Assembly: GCF_009720385.1 (NCBI RefSeq)
Contig: NZ_ML769301.1
Coordinates: 496,001-560,000, forward strand
Length of the DNA stretch: 64,000 bases
Origin: Catellatospora vulcania
Lineage (GTDB): Bacteria; Actinomycetota; Actinomycetes; Mycobacteriales; Micromonosporaceae
Reading direction: 5' to 3'
A program made the translations under genes and the position numbers. The notes beneath the pieces are model-generated. The model was not told the origin of the DNA. It ran no database searches and was given only the letters and a program-made list of their open reading frames with translations. Below, piece by piece: positions 24,235 to 33,500 of the stretch (its first letter is position 1; every line of letters begins with the position of its first letter).

Positions 24235-25457
24235 CGCGTACCCCTGGCAGGCGCGGGGATCGGGTGCACGTGGCGCTCCTTGACGGCGGGACGGGACGGA
24301 TCGGGTGCGGCCGGGTAGCTGGCCAGCAGCGGGGAGTCGTGGAACAGCGCGGTGATCGCGCCGAGCGCGCCACCGGAGTCGGCCAACGACGCGGCCCGCA
24401 CCACGGGCGCGGCGTCGGGCAGCCAGGACAGCTCGTAGGTGATGGTCGAGGCGACCTGGTGCAGCAGCGTGGGGGCGATCTGGACGATCTCCCCGCCGAG
24501 CACGATCTCGCTGGGGTTGAGCGTCATCGCCGCCGCGCCGAGCACCCGGCCGACGGCGGTGCCCGCCTCGCGCAGCACCCGGTCCACCGTGGGCTGCGCG
24601 ATGGCGACGGCGGCGCGCAGGTCGTCGAGGCTGTCCAGGGGTACGCCGAGTGCCCGGCAGCGGGCCAGCACGGCCGGGACCGAGGCGATGGTCTCGACAC
24701 AGCCGCGCTTGCCGCAGCGGCACAGCGCGCCGTCCTCACCGGCGACGGTGACGTGCCCGAACTCGCCCGCGTGCCCGCCCGCACCCCGGACCAGTCTTCC
24801 GCCGACGACGAGGCTGCCGCCGACGCCGTCGGACAGCCGCAGGTAGATGAGGTTCTGCGCGCTGTCGGCCGCCGAGTGCGCCGCCTCGGCGAGCCCCGCG
24901 TACCGCACGTGGTTGTCAACGGTCACCGGAGCGCCGAACCGCATCGCGAAGGTGTCGGCGACGCCGTCGGCCGGCAGCCGGTTGCCCCAGCCGGGCACGC
25001 CGACGGCGATCGCCTGCAGCGCGCCGTAGTGCACCCCGGTCTCGGCGCTGAGCCGCTCGATCAGTTCGAACGCGGCGGTCAGGCGCTGCGGCCACCGGGC
25101 CGACTCCGGGTAGCGGGCGGTGCCGGTGGCGACCACCTCGTGCGCGGCGTCGGCGACCGCGACGTGCACCCGCCGGTGGCCGAAGTCGACGCCCATGAAC
25201 TGCCCGGAACCGGGGTCCAGCGCCAGCCGCTCGGCTGGCCGCCCGCTGCCGGTCCGCCCGGCCGCGTCGGTGTCGACGACGGTGATCGCGCCACGCTCCA
25301 GCAGGTCGCCGGTGATCTCCGAGACGGTGGTGCGGGACAGGCCGACCCGCTCGGCGATCTCACCCCGGCTCAGCGCGCCCGACTGCTGCAGGATGCGCAG
25401 CACCCGCTCCTCATGGGAGCGGCGGACGAGCGCGTGGGCTCCGCTGGCGGTCGGCAT
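24222..25457 (-). CDS. ROK family transcriptional regulator heading the sulfatase operon
   Basis: 411 residues from ATG at 25457. The N-terminal winged HTH (about 14-68) reads [42 protein letters not shown] in separate conserved parts. The ROK domain has the ATP/sugar region [13 protein letters not shown], the sugar motif [11 protein letters not shown] and the zinc cluster [13 protein letters not shown] regulators usually sense sugars or sugar phosphates. The gene is the first of a six-gene operon and starts from a leaderless promoter. It likely represses this operon and the divergent GH43 gene. Confidence 0.92.
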   Translation of the reverse strand: MPTASGAHALVRRSHEERVLRILQQSGALSRGEIAERVGLSRTTVSEITGDLLERGAITVVDTDAAGRTGSGRPAERLALDPGSGQFMGVDFGHRRVHVAVADAAHEVVATGTARYPESARWPQRLTAAFELIERLSAETGVHYGALQAIAVGVPGWGNRLPADGVADTFAMRFGAPVTVDNHVRYAGLAEAAHSAADSAQNLIYLRLSDGVGGSLVVGGRLVRGAGGHAGEFGHVTVAGEDGALCRCGKRGCVETIASVPAVLARCRALGVPLDSLDDLRAAVAIAQPTVDRVLREAGTAVGRVLGAAAMTLNPSEIVLGGEIVQIAPTLLHQVASTITYELSWLPDAAPVVRAASLADSGGALGAITALFHDSPLLASYPAAPDPSRPAVKERHVHPIPAPARGTRWPS

Positions 25458-25763
25458 GGACGAAAAGCTAGGCCGGTCGAATTTTTCCGTCAACGCTCCG
25501 GCAGAAAGGCGCTCCCATTTCGACGGTTCCTGTTCATAGTCTTCACAACCTGGCAAGAAGACCCTTCCGCGCCCCCGCCGCGGCGCATCAGATGGACGCC
25601 GCCACAGTGGTTCGCGGCAGGTCCCCGCCTGCCGCCCGGCGGCCCGCGAACCTCGGCGACGGCGGAATTCCGACGGCCACTCGCGGGCAAAATGTCGGAA
25701 ACCTACTGTCACCGCCAGGTGCGGCGCGCTGCGTGCGCGACGCGATGACAGAAGGAGACAGCG
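25458..25763. promoter_or_regulatory. Divergent promoter region of the ROK operon and the GH43 gene
   Basis: This 306-bp gap has no gene. On the minus strand, TTGACG (25488-25493) is separated by 17 bp from TAGCTT (25465-25470), and the ATG follows 7 nt later, a textbook leaderless promoter. A half-site GCGCTCCCA of the cellulose-type operator lies at 25509-25517. A GAAGGAG ribosome binding site at 25751-25757 serves the GTG start of the GH43 gene. I found no long perfect palindrome for the ROK protein. Confidence 0.65.
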
Positions 25764-28115
25764 GTGAGCAGACTCCACCCACGACGGTTTCCGGTGGCGC
25801 GCGCGATCCTCGGCGTGACCGTGCTGCTCGCGGCCTCGGTCGCGGTGCCCTCGGCCGGGCACGCGCAGCAGGTCGCGGCGGCGGCGGTCACGTACACCAA
25901 CCCGGTCAGCGCCGGGGTCGTCGACAGCCTGCCCGACCCGGCGATGATCCGCGCCAAGGACGGGCTCTGGTACGCCTACGGCACCACCAACCCGGTACGC
26001 CTGCTGGCCGGCGACTCGGTCGAGCACATCCTGCCGGTGCTCCGCTCGACCGACATGGTGACCTGGACCTACCTCGGCGACGTGTTCACCTTCGCCGCCC
26101 GGCCCGGCTGGTGGCCCAACGGCACCCGGCCGTGGGCGCCCGACATCCGCTACGTCGACGGCGCGTACCACCTGACCTACTCGCTGTCGACCGGCGGCGT
26201 CGCGCTGGCCACCGCGCCGACTCCGACCGGGCCGTGGACCGACCGGGGCCTGCTCGTGCCCGCCGGCGGCGGGGGCTGCCCGAGCGGCGCGATCGACCAG
26301 GCGATGTACACCGACATCAACGGCGACCACTACCTCTACTGGGGCAGCTACGACACCATCTGCGTGTCCCGCCTCAACGCCACCGCCACCGCGCTGACCG
26401 GGGCGGTCACCCAGGTCGCCCGGGGACGGCGCATGGAGGGCGGCTTCGTGGTGCGCCGCGACGGCCTCTACTACCTGTTCTACTCCGACGCGGGCTGCTG
26501 CGACGGCGCGTTCAGCGGGTACGCCGTGAAGGTCGGCCGGGCCACCAGCCCGCTGGGGCCGTTCACCACCCCGGGCGGGGCGAACCTGATGGACCTGGGC
26601 AGCAAGGACGGCATCGTGGTCGCCGCCAACGGCAACGGGATGATCGGGCCGGGCCACAACGCCATCGCCACCGACCTGTCCGGTCAGGACTGGCTGGTGT
26701 ACCACGCGATCCGCTCCGCGAACCCGGACTTCCCGCCGGTCACCAGCCCGTGGGGCGGCACCATGAACAACCTGAGCCGCCGCCCGCTGCTCATCGACCG
26801 GCTCGACTGGATCGGCGGCTGGCCCGTGGTCCGCGCCGGGGCCGGGCCGTCCATCGGCGCGCAGCCCGCACCCGTCACCACCTGGACCGTCGGCAGCGGC
26901 TTCAACTCCGGCTCGCTGTCGGGCTGGAGCGGCGCGTGGACGCTGGCCGACGACCCGGACTCGCACGGCCACCTGTCCTACTCGAGCAGCGGGCAGGCGT
27001 ACCAGCTCAGCGACGCCTCGGTCAGCGGCGACCTGCGGATCGAGGCCGACCTGCGGCTCGGGGCGGGCAACACCGCGGGGGCCGTCGGCCTGGTGGTGAG
27101 CTACACCGACGCGAACAACAACGTCGTCGCCTGGATCAACCGCGCCCAGCAGAAGCTCATCGTGCAGGTCCGGGTCGCCGGGGTCGTCACCGAGCTGTCG
27201 AGCAACCTGCCCGGCGGCTTCGACCACGACTCGTGGCACAACCTCGCCGTCGAGCGGCGGGGGAGCACCCTGGTCGCCTGGGTGACCCCGGACCGGCTGC
27301 GCACCGCGGTGTCCACGGTGACCATCACGCTGCCCGCGGGTGCGACCGGACCGGGACGCATCGGCGCGGTGTCCAGCGGTGGTGCGAGCGCCGCCGACAA
27401 CCTCGGCGCGGCCCCGCTGTACCAGCCGGTCGCCGCCCTGGTGCCCGCGCCGGTGCTCGGCGGGCTGCAGAGCGGCTACAGCGACGAGTTCAACGGCTCC
27501 GGCACCCCGCAGTCCGGCGACCCGGCCTGGAGCTGGGTACGCGGCACCGGCGTGACGGCGAACAAGTCCGGTGGCGCGCTCGTGTGGCCGACCCAGGCCG
27601 GCGAGCTGAACGAGAACACCAACACCGCGTCGGTACTGCTGCGCAACGCCCCGGCCGGGGACTACGTGGTGGAGACGAAGCTGGCGTTCAACGGCAACAC
27701 CGGCAACCAGCAGGCGGGCCTGGTGCTCTACGAGAACGACAACCGCTACTTCAAGCTCACCCACTCGGTGCTGCCGCTCAACCAGGGCGGGGGAGCGGTG
27801 CTGCACGTGACCGAGTTCGGCAAGGAGGCCGAGCGGCCCACCACCACCCCGCCGATCGCGGTGTTCCACCGGCCCATGTTCGGCGGGCCCGCCCCGGGGA
27901 CGGTGTGGCTGCGGCTGCTCTACCGATACGACGCGGCCAACAACGAGCACGACGTGCGGATGGCGTCCAGCAAGGACGGCGTCACGTGGACCTGGGGCGG
28001 GACGTGGTCGTTCCCGCGGGTCGGCGCGCTGCGCATCGGTCTCGTGTCCATGAACAAGACCGGGGCCACGGCGACGTTCGACTACGTGCGGACGTACAGC
28101 CTGGTCAGCCCCTGA
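25764..28115 (+). CDS. Secreted GH43 arabinanase/xylosidase-like protein with two beta-sandwich modules
   Basis: 783 residues from GTG at 25764. Signal peptide about 1-35 (ending GHA). The GH43 five-bladed propeller runs from TNPVSAGVVDSLPDPAM to about residue 350: base Asp58 in LPDPAM, pKa-modulating Asp178 in GAIDQAM and general acid Glu225 in RMEGGF. It is followed by a LamG/concanavalin-like module (about 375-555) and a C-terminal GH43-associated beta-sandwich (about 570-783, YSDEFNGSGTPQSGDPAWSW). It probably cleaves arabinan or arabinoxylan outside the cell. It is divergent from the ROK operon and ends in a long hairpin. Confidence 0.87.
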   Translation: MSRLHPRRFPVARAILGVTVLLAASVAVPSAGHAQQVAAAAVTYTNPVSAGVVDSLPDPAMIRAKDGLWYAYGTTNPVRLLAGDSVEHILPVLRSTDMVTWTYLGDVFTFAARPGWWPNGTRPWAPDIRYVDGAYHLTYSLSTGGVALATAPTPTGPWTDRGLLVPAGGGGCPSGAIDQAMYTDINGDHYLYWGSYDTICVSRLNATATALTGAVTQVARGRRMEGGFVVRRDGLYYLFYSDAGCCDGAFSGYAVKVGRATSPLGPFTTPGGANLMDLGSKDGIVVAANGNGMIGPGHNAIATDLSGQDWLVYHAIRSANPDFPPVTSPWGGTMNNLSRRPLLIDRLDWIGGWPVVRAGAGPSIGAQPAPVTTWTVGSGFNSGSLSGWSGAWTLADDPDSHGHLSYSSSGQAYQLSDASVSGDLRIEADLRLGAGNTAGAVGLVVSYTDANNNVVAWINRAQQKLIVQVRVAGVVTELSSNLPGGFDHDSWHNLAVERRGSTLVAWVTPDRLRTAVSTVTITLPAGATGPGRIGAVSSGGASAADNLGAAPLYQPVAALVPAPVLGGLQSGYSDEFNGSGTPQSGDPAWSWVRGTGVTANKSGGALVWPTQAGELNENTNTASVLLRNAPAGDYVVETKLAFNGNTGNQQAGLVLYENDNRYFKLTHSVLPLNQGGGAVLHVTEFGKEAERPTTTPPIAVFHRPMFGGPAPGTVWLRLLYRYDAANNEHDVRMASSKDGVTWTWGGTWSFPRVGALRIGLVSMNKTGATATFDYVRTYSLVSP

Positions 28116-28129
28116 CGGTACGGCCCGGA

Positions 28130-28161
28130 GGCCGCTACGCGGCGAGTGCCGCGTAGCGGCC
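28130..28161 (+). terminator. 14-bp perfect hairpin overlapping the end of the convergent ABC gene
   Basis: GGCCGCTACGCGGC (28130-28143) pairs with GCCGCGTAGCGGCC (28148-28161), loop GAGT. It lies 14 bp after the GH43 stop, yet covers the stop and last eight codons of the convergent ABC exporter (28135-28161). So the coding end of that exporter doubles as the GH43 terminator. Confidence 0.8.
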
Positions 28162-29937
28162 GCCGACCTCGACGAGGTCGCGGTGCGCGCCGGATTCGAG
28201 GATCCGGCCGTGGTCGAGCACCGCGATCTGGTCGGCGTCGCGCACGGTCGACATCCGGTGCGCGATGGTGATCGTGGTACGCCCGCGGGCCAGCTCGTCC
28301 AGGGCGCGCTGCACGGCCCGCTCGGTCTGCGTGTCCAGGGCGCTGGTGGCCTCGTCCAGCACCAGGATGCGCGGATCGCGCAGCAGGGTGCGGGCGATGG
28401 CGATGCGCTGCTTCTCGCCGCCGGAGAAGCGGTGCCCGCGCGAGCCGACGACCGTGTCGTACCCGTCGGGCAGGGCGGTGATCAGGTCGTGGATCTGCGC
28501 CGCGCGGGCGGCCTGCTCGATCTCGGCATCGGTCGCGTCCGGCTTCACGTAGCGCAGGTTCTCCCTGATCGTCGTGTGCAGCAGGTAGGTCTCCTGGCTG
28601 ACCACGCCGACGATGCGGGCCAGGTCGGCCAGCCGCAGGTCGCGCAGGTCGACGCCGTCCACGGTGATCCGCCCGGCGGACGGGTCGTACAGGCGCGAGA
28701 CCAGCGACGCGATGGTGCTCTTGCCCGAGCCGGTCTCGCCGACCAGGGCCAGCGAGGTGCCCGCGGGCACGTCGAGGCTGACGCCCGCCACGGCGGCGGT
28801 CTCGCTGCCCGGGTAGGCGAAGGTGACATCCTCCAGGCGCAGGTGCCCGGCGACCCGTTCGTGGTCGATCGCGACCGGGTGCTTCGGGTCGTCGACGTCG
28901 ACCGGCAGGTCCAGGTACTCGAAGATGCGCGCGAACAGGGCCAGTGAGCTGGTCAGCGAGACGCCGACGTTGAGCAGGCCCATCAGCGGCCGGAACAGGT
29001 TGGCCTGCAGCGCGGTGAAGGCGACCAGGGTGCCGATGCTCAGCGTGCCGGCGGTCGCGGGCAGGCCGGCGCTGAGGTAGATGACCGCGGGGATGGCGGC
29101 GAAGATGATGCTCATCGAGGCCATCCGCCAGCGTCCGGCCAGCTCGGAGCGCAGCTCCAGGTCGATGAGGCGGGCCGACGAGGCCGCGAAGCGCTCGACG
29201 AGCGCGGGTCCGGTGCCGGTGGTCTTGCTCAGCTGCACGCCGCTGATCGACAGGCCCTCGTCGATGGTGACGTTCAGGTCGGCCAGCTCGCGCTGGCGCT
29301 GCGCGGTGATCGTGCGGCGCATGCGGGCGACCCGGCGGGTCAGGTACACGGCCGGGGGCACCACGACGAGCGAGACCAGCGACAGCCGCCAGGACAGGGC
29401 CGCCATGGCCACGGCGGTGGCGACGGTGGTGGTGAGGTTCGACGCGACGGAGGTGGCGGTCGAGGTGACCACGGCCTGCATACCGCCGATGTCGTTGGTG
29501 ATGCGTGACTGCACCTCGCCGGTGCGGGTGCGGGTGAAGAAGGCGATCGACTGGCGGTGCAGGTGGGTGAAGACCTCGGTGCGCAGCCGGTGCATGATCT
29601 GCTGCCCGACGGTGGTGGAGATCCAGGTCTGCACGACGCCGAGCGCCGAGGTCAGCCCGGCGACGGCGACCATGCCGAGCACCAGCCAGATCAGCAGGGT
29701 CAGGTCGGCCTTGGGCAGGGCGACGTCGATGACCTCGCGCAGCAGGAACGGCGTGGCCATGGCGATCACGGACGACGCCACGATGATCGCGCTGACCACG
29801 GCGAGCTGCCAGCGGTGGGCGGTGAACAGGCGGCCGATACGGCGCAGCGAGACCGCATGGGCCTGCGCCTTCTCCTCGGCGGTGACGGTGTGCGGGCCGC
29901 CGCGGCGGCCTCCTCGTTCCGCAGGTGGGCTGTCCAA
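28135..29937 (-). CDS. ABC exporter (fused permease-ATPase, MsbA/LmrA type)
   Basis: 600 residues from TTG at 29937, with GAAAGGAAC 8 nt upstream. The N-terminal half has six helices (from WQLAVVSAIIVASSVIAMATPFLL to MSIIFAAIPAVIYLSAGL). The ATPase is complete: Walker A GETGSGKST, signature FSGGEKQRIAIA and Walker B ILVLDEATSALD, with H-loop IAHRMSTVRDAD. It is likely a homodimeric exporter. It is divergent from a MarR gene across a 21-bp imperfect palindrome, so a MarR-controlled efflux pump for drugs or lipids is likely. Confidence 0.92.
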   Translation of the reverse strand: MDSPPAERGGRRGGPHTVTAEEKAQAHAVSLRRIGRLFTAHRWQLAVVSAIIVASSVIAMATPFLLREVIDVALPKADLTLLIWLVLGMVAVAGLTSALGVVQTWISTTVGQQIMHRLRTEVFTHLHRQSIAFFTRTRTGEVQSRITNDIGGMQAVVTSTATSVASNLTTTVATAVAMAALSWRLSLVSLVVVPPAVYLTRRVARMRRTITAQRQRELADLNVTIDEGLSISGVQLSKTTGTGPALVERFAASSARLIDLELRSELAGRWRMASMSIIFAAIPAVIYLSAGLPATAGTLSIGTLVAFTALQANLFRPLMGLLNVGVSLTSSLALFARIFEYLDLPVDVDDPKHPVAIDHERVAGHLRLEDVTFAYPGSETAAVAGVSLDVPAGTSLALVGETGSGKSTIASLVSRLYDPSAGRITVDGVDLRDLRLADLARIVGVVSQETYLLHTTIRENLRYVKPDATDAEIEQAARAAQIHDLITALPDGYDTVVGSRGHRFSGGEKQRIAIARTLLRDPRILVLDEATSALDTQTERAVQRALDELARGRTTITIAHRMSTVRDADQIAVLDHGRILESGAHRDLVEVGGRYAALAA

Positions 29938-29968
29938 GGGGTTGTTCCTTTCAGCGAGGGATGCTGAG

Positions 29969-29989
29969 GTTACCTCAACATGAGGTTAC
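29969..29989. promoter_or_regulatory. MarR operator candidate between exporter and marR genes
   Basis: A 21-bp dyad with arms ACCTCA (29972-29977) and TGAGGT (29981-29986) about a 3-nt centre, flanked by GT and AC, eight of ten arm positions plus flanks matching. A shorter perfect dyad TGAGGT-T-ACCTCA (29965-29977) overlaps it. It lies 31 bp upstream of the ABC start and 28 bp upstream of the MarR start. Confidence 0.72.
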
Positions 29990-30016
29990 AACCGCAATAG
30001 CTGGTACCGTATTCCC

Positions 30017-30430
30017 GTGGACGAACACGAGGAAGCAGGCCTTTCCGAGGCCTTCTGGGCGGTCGCCCGCCGCCTGCGGCACCTCACCAAGGACGCCCTG
30101 GCCCCGTGGCAGATCACCCCGTCGCAGTCACGTGCGCTGAACGTGCTCGGCCGCCAGGAGGCCCTGCGCCTCAACGAGCTGGCGGAGCAGCTGCGTATCG
30201 CCCCGCGCTCGGCCACCGAGGTCGTCGACGACCTCCAGGCCCGCGGCCTCGTCGAACGCCGCCCCGACCCCGCCGACCGCCGCGCGACGCTGGTGGCGCT
30301 CACCGGCCCGGGCCGCGACACCGCCCGAGCGATCGAGGCCGCCCGCCGAACCGAAGCCGACCGCTTCTTCAGCGCCCTCGACCCACACGACCGCACCCAA
30401 CTAAGCACCATCCTCCGCAAACTGACCTGA
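30017..30430 (+). CDS. MarR family transcriptional regulator
   Basis: 137 residues from GTG at 30017. A winged HTH is seen in APWQITPSQSRALNVLGRQEALRLNELAEQLRIAPRSATEVVDDLQARGLVERRPDPADRRATLVALTGPGR, read here in its conserved blocks (recognition helix APRSATEVVDDL, wing DPADRRATLVALT). No ribosome binding site precedes the GTG; TACCGT at 30005-30010 with 6 nt spacing fits a leaderless transcript. It sits beside a divergent ABC exporter with a dyad operator in between and should control both. A large hairpin follows. Confidence 0.92.
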   Translation: MDEHEEAGLSEAFWAVARRLRHLTKDALAPWQITPSQSRALNVLGRQEALRLNELAEQLRIAPRSATEVVDDLQARGLVERRPDPADRRATLVALTGPGRDTARAIEAARRTEADRFFSALDPHDRTQLSTILRKLT

Positions 30431-30457
30431 AATCCCCGCCAAGGCCGAAACCCTGGC

Positions 30458-30518
30458 ACAACTCTTAAAGACTTGCGCCCTCGCCGGGTGGACGAGGGCG
30501 CGAGTCTTTGAGAGTTGT
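30458..30518 (+). terminator. 26-bp stem hairpin after the MarR gene
   Basis: Arms 30458-30483 and 30493-30518 are complementary along 26 positions, 24 Watson-Crick and two G-U pairs, with a 9-nt loop (30484-30492). The wobble pairs are G-U only in plus-strand RNA, so the structure has been kept for the MarR transcript. It also faces the end of the convergent carboxylase gene. There is no U-tract. Confidence 0.85.
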
Positions 30519-30569
30519 CGCAGGGAGAGGCGGGTCGGCGAGGCCCGGGGGCGTCGCCGACCCGGTGGG

Positions 30570-33500
30570 TCAGGCGGCGGGGAGGCCGCGTTCGATGGCG
30601 GCGATGATCTGCGGGCGCAGCTCGTCGGGGCGGATGATCGCGTCCACCGAGCCGACCTGGACGGCGCGCTGGATGCTGTGTACGCCGTCGAACTCGGCGG
30701 CTACCTCGCTCAGCTTCTCGGCCCGGACCGAGGCCCGTACGTCGAGCAGCTGACCGACCAGGGCCGCCTTCTCGCCGCCGGTCGCGGTGGTGATCCGCGA
30801 CTCCAGGTCGACGACCCGCGGGTCCTTGGCGGTACGCGCGTTGACGTCACCGGCGAACACCACGGCCGCGGCCGGCGCGCCGCCGAGCACCGACGCGAAC
30901 GAGCCCTCCAGGGCCAGCACCGTCATGTTCGGGTTGAGCGCCTTGGAGAACACCACGAACGCGCCGCCGTGATAGCGGGAGATCACGCAGAACACGATCG
31001 GGCCGCGGAAGTTCACGATCGCCCGGCCGATCTCCGCGCCGTACTCCAGCTGCAGCTTGCGCATCGACTCCGGCGACCCGTCGAACCCGGACAGGTTCGC
31101 CAGCACGACCAGCGGCCGGTTGCCGCTCGCCGCGTTGATGGCCCGCGCGGCCTTCTTCGACGACTGCGGGAACAGCGTGCCCGCGGTGTACGTGTCCGGG
31201 CCGTCGGTGGGCGGGAACCCGCGCCGCGGCACCGACCGGGACTCGATGCCCAGCAGGCACACCGGGATGCCACCCAGGTGCACGTCCTGCACGACCGTCG
31301 TCTCGGCGTCGGCCATGCCCGCCCAGCGCTCCAGGATCGTGTGGTCCTGGTCGGCCAGCGCGCGCATCAGCGTGCGGATGTCGAACGGCTTCTTGCGGTC
31401 GGGGTTGTGCTCCTTGGAGAAGATCTGCCCGACGGTGGTGAAGTCGCTGTCCGGCACCGAGTGCGGGAACGGCGAGATGTCGCGGTCGGCCGGGTCGGTG
31501 GTGGCCGCCCGGCGCGGGCCGGCCTCCCCGGGCGCGATGTAGGTGTGCTCGTGGTGCGCCATCAGTACGCCCTGGGCGGCCCGCAGGTCCGGGGCCCAGT
31601 ACTGGGCCTGGCCGTTGGGGCCCATCACCCGGTCGTAGCCGCCGATGCCGAAGTTGTCCTCGGCCGACACGCCGCCGGAGAAGTCCAGCGACTGCTTGCC
31701 GGTCAGCACCATCGCCGAGTCCGGGGTCATCACCAGGATGCCCTTGGTGTGCATGAGCATGGTGGCCTCGGCGTTCCAGTACGGCTGCGCGCCGACCGTG
31801 ATGCCGGCGACCACGATGTTGATCTCGCCGCCGTCCTGGGTGAACTCCACGATCCGCTTGAGCGCCGCGGCCACCCAGTCCATGTTCTCGGTGCCCGAGT
31901 CCATGGAGATCCGGGCGCCCGCCGACAGCGCGAACCAGTCCACCGGGGCCTGCATCCGCTCGGCCAGGTTCAGCGCCGCGATGATCCGCGCGCACTCCGG
32001 CTCCGACAGCGCCCCCAGCGCCTTGGTCGGGTCGCCGAGCAGCGCCACCCGGGTGACGCCCTCGGGGTAGCGCTCGGTCGGCGTGCTGACCACACCGGCG
32101 ACGATGCCCGCCTTGTTGCGCCCCTTGGGCCGCTCCACCGGGACCAGCTCGCCCGTGTCGTCCAGGTCGTACTCGGTGAACGTGCCGTTGCGGCCGGCCA
32201 GCAGGCCGGTCAGCTCGTACGGGTAGGTCGTGCCGCGGCGGCGGGCCGACAGCACCTTCTGCCGGTAGTCGTCCAGCGGCTCGATCGGCTCGGTGGTCGG
32301 CTCGGTGACCGACATGCGCATGCCCGCGTCGAACGAGACCTCGACCGCGACGTCGGCCATCTCCCCGGTGACCTCGTCGCGCTGGCGGCCCAGCACCAGC
32401 ACCTGCTCCAGACCCGCCCCGGCGGTACGCGGCAGCACGCGCTGGATGACGGCGTTCAGCTCTTCCACCGTCAGCTCGCTCGACGGCCACACGTACAGCG
32501 TGATGCGGTTGGTGTCGAGGCGCTTCTTGGCCGGGCGCCGCGCCTGGACCTTGCGGATCGCGTCCAGGCAGCCGTCCAGCATGCCCTCCAGGGCGGGCAG
32601 GGCGAGCACCCGGCCCTCGGCGTCGCGCAGCGGGGTCAGGTCGCGGACCTGCGCCATCGCCGCCAGCCGCTCGTCGGCCGGGTTGTCCGGGGCGACGCAG
32701 CGGAAGAGGTAGACCTCCTCGTCGATCGACGGCAGGCGGGTCAGGTCGAAGTTGCGCAGTCGCGGCAGCTGCAGCCGCTCGGCGATCTGCGGGTGGAGCC
32801 CGCGGATGACCCGGTCCTCGCCGTGGCCCGGACGGAACGTGAAGTGGTGGTGCATCGCCGCGCCGGTCGGCCCGGCGACCGACATGGTCACCCGCTGGAG
32901 CACGTCGAGCAGCCCGGCACGTTCGAGGACGGCCCGCAGGCTCGCGGCCATGGTGTCCGGGTCGGGCTGATCGGCCCAGGTCAGATACACGTCGGCGACC
33001 GAGGCCTCGTCGGCCAGCTCGGCGATCTTCGCCAGGGCGTCGGGCAGTTCGGTGAAGTCGGTCGCCGTCGCGATCAGCCGGAAGCGCTCGCCGTCGCGGT
33101 CGTACGCCGCGGTGAAGAACGTGTGTCCGGCCACCTCGACGCAGCGGGTGTCGCTGATGCCGCGGTTGCCGTAGTAGCGGCGGCTGAGGACCTCGAGCAT
33201 CGGCCCGTGGTCGACGGCCGGCCGGCCGATGCGCTGCCCGAGCAGCCGCACCAGCGGTTCGGGCGAGGCGACCATCTTCGCGATGCGCTCGTCGCGGTCG
33301 GCCGCGCCGGGGTCGCGGTCGAGGTGGCGCAGGTGCTCGCGGACCTCGTTGTAGACCTCGGCGCGCTTGCGGCGCAGCATCGGCTGGGCCGCCCAGCGGA
33401 ACACGATGCTGCGGGCGAGGTCGCCGACGACCGGGAACCGGACCTGGGTCGCCCAGATCAGGTGCTCCAGCGCCTGGCTGACCGCCTCGCGCACGCCCTC

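Noticed and set aside
25509-25517. Cellulose-type operator half-site upstream of GH43
   Set aside because: Only the GCGCTCCCA half is present and the other half does not match; not counted as an operator.
24222-27950. ROK gene extended upstream to 1242 aa across the GH43 gene
   Set aside because: The extension is antisense to GH43 and has low-complexity sequence; the promoter and HTH place the start at 25457.
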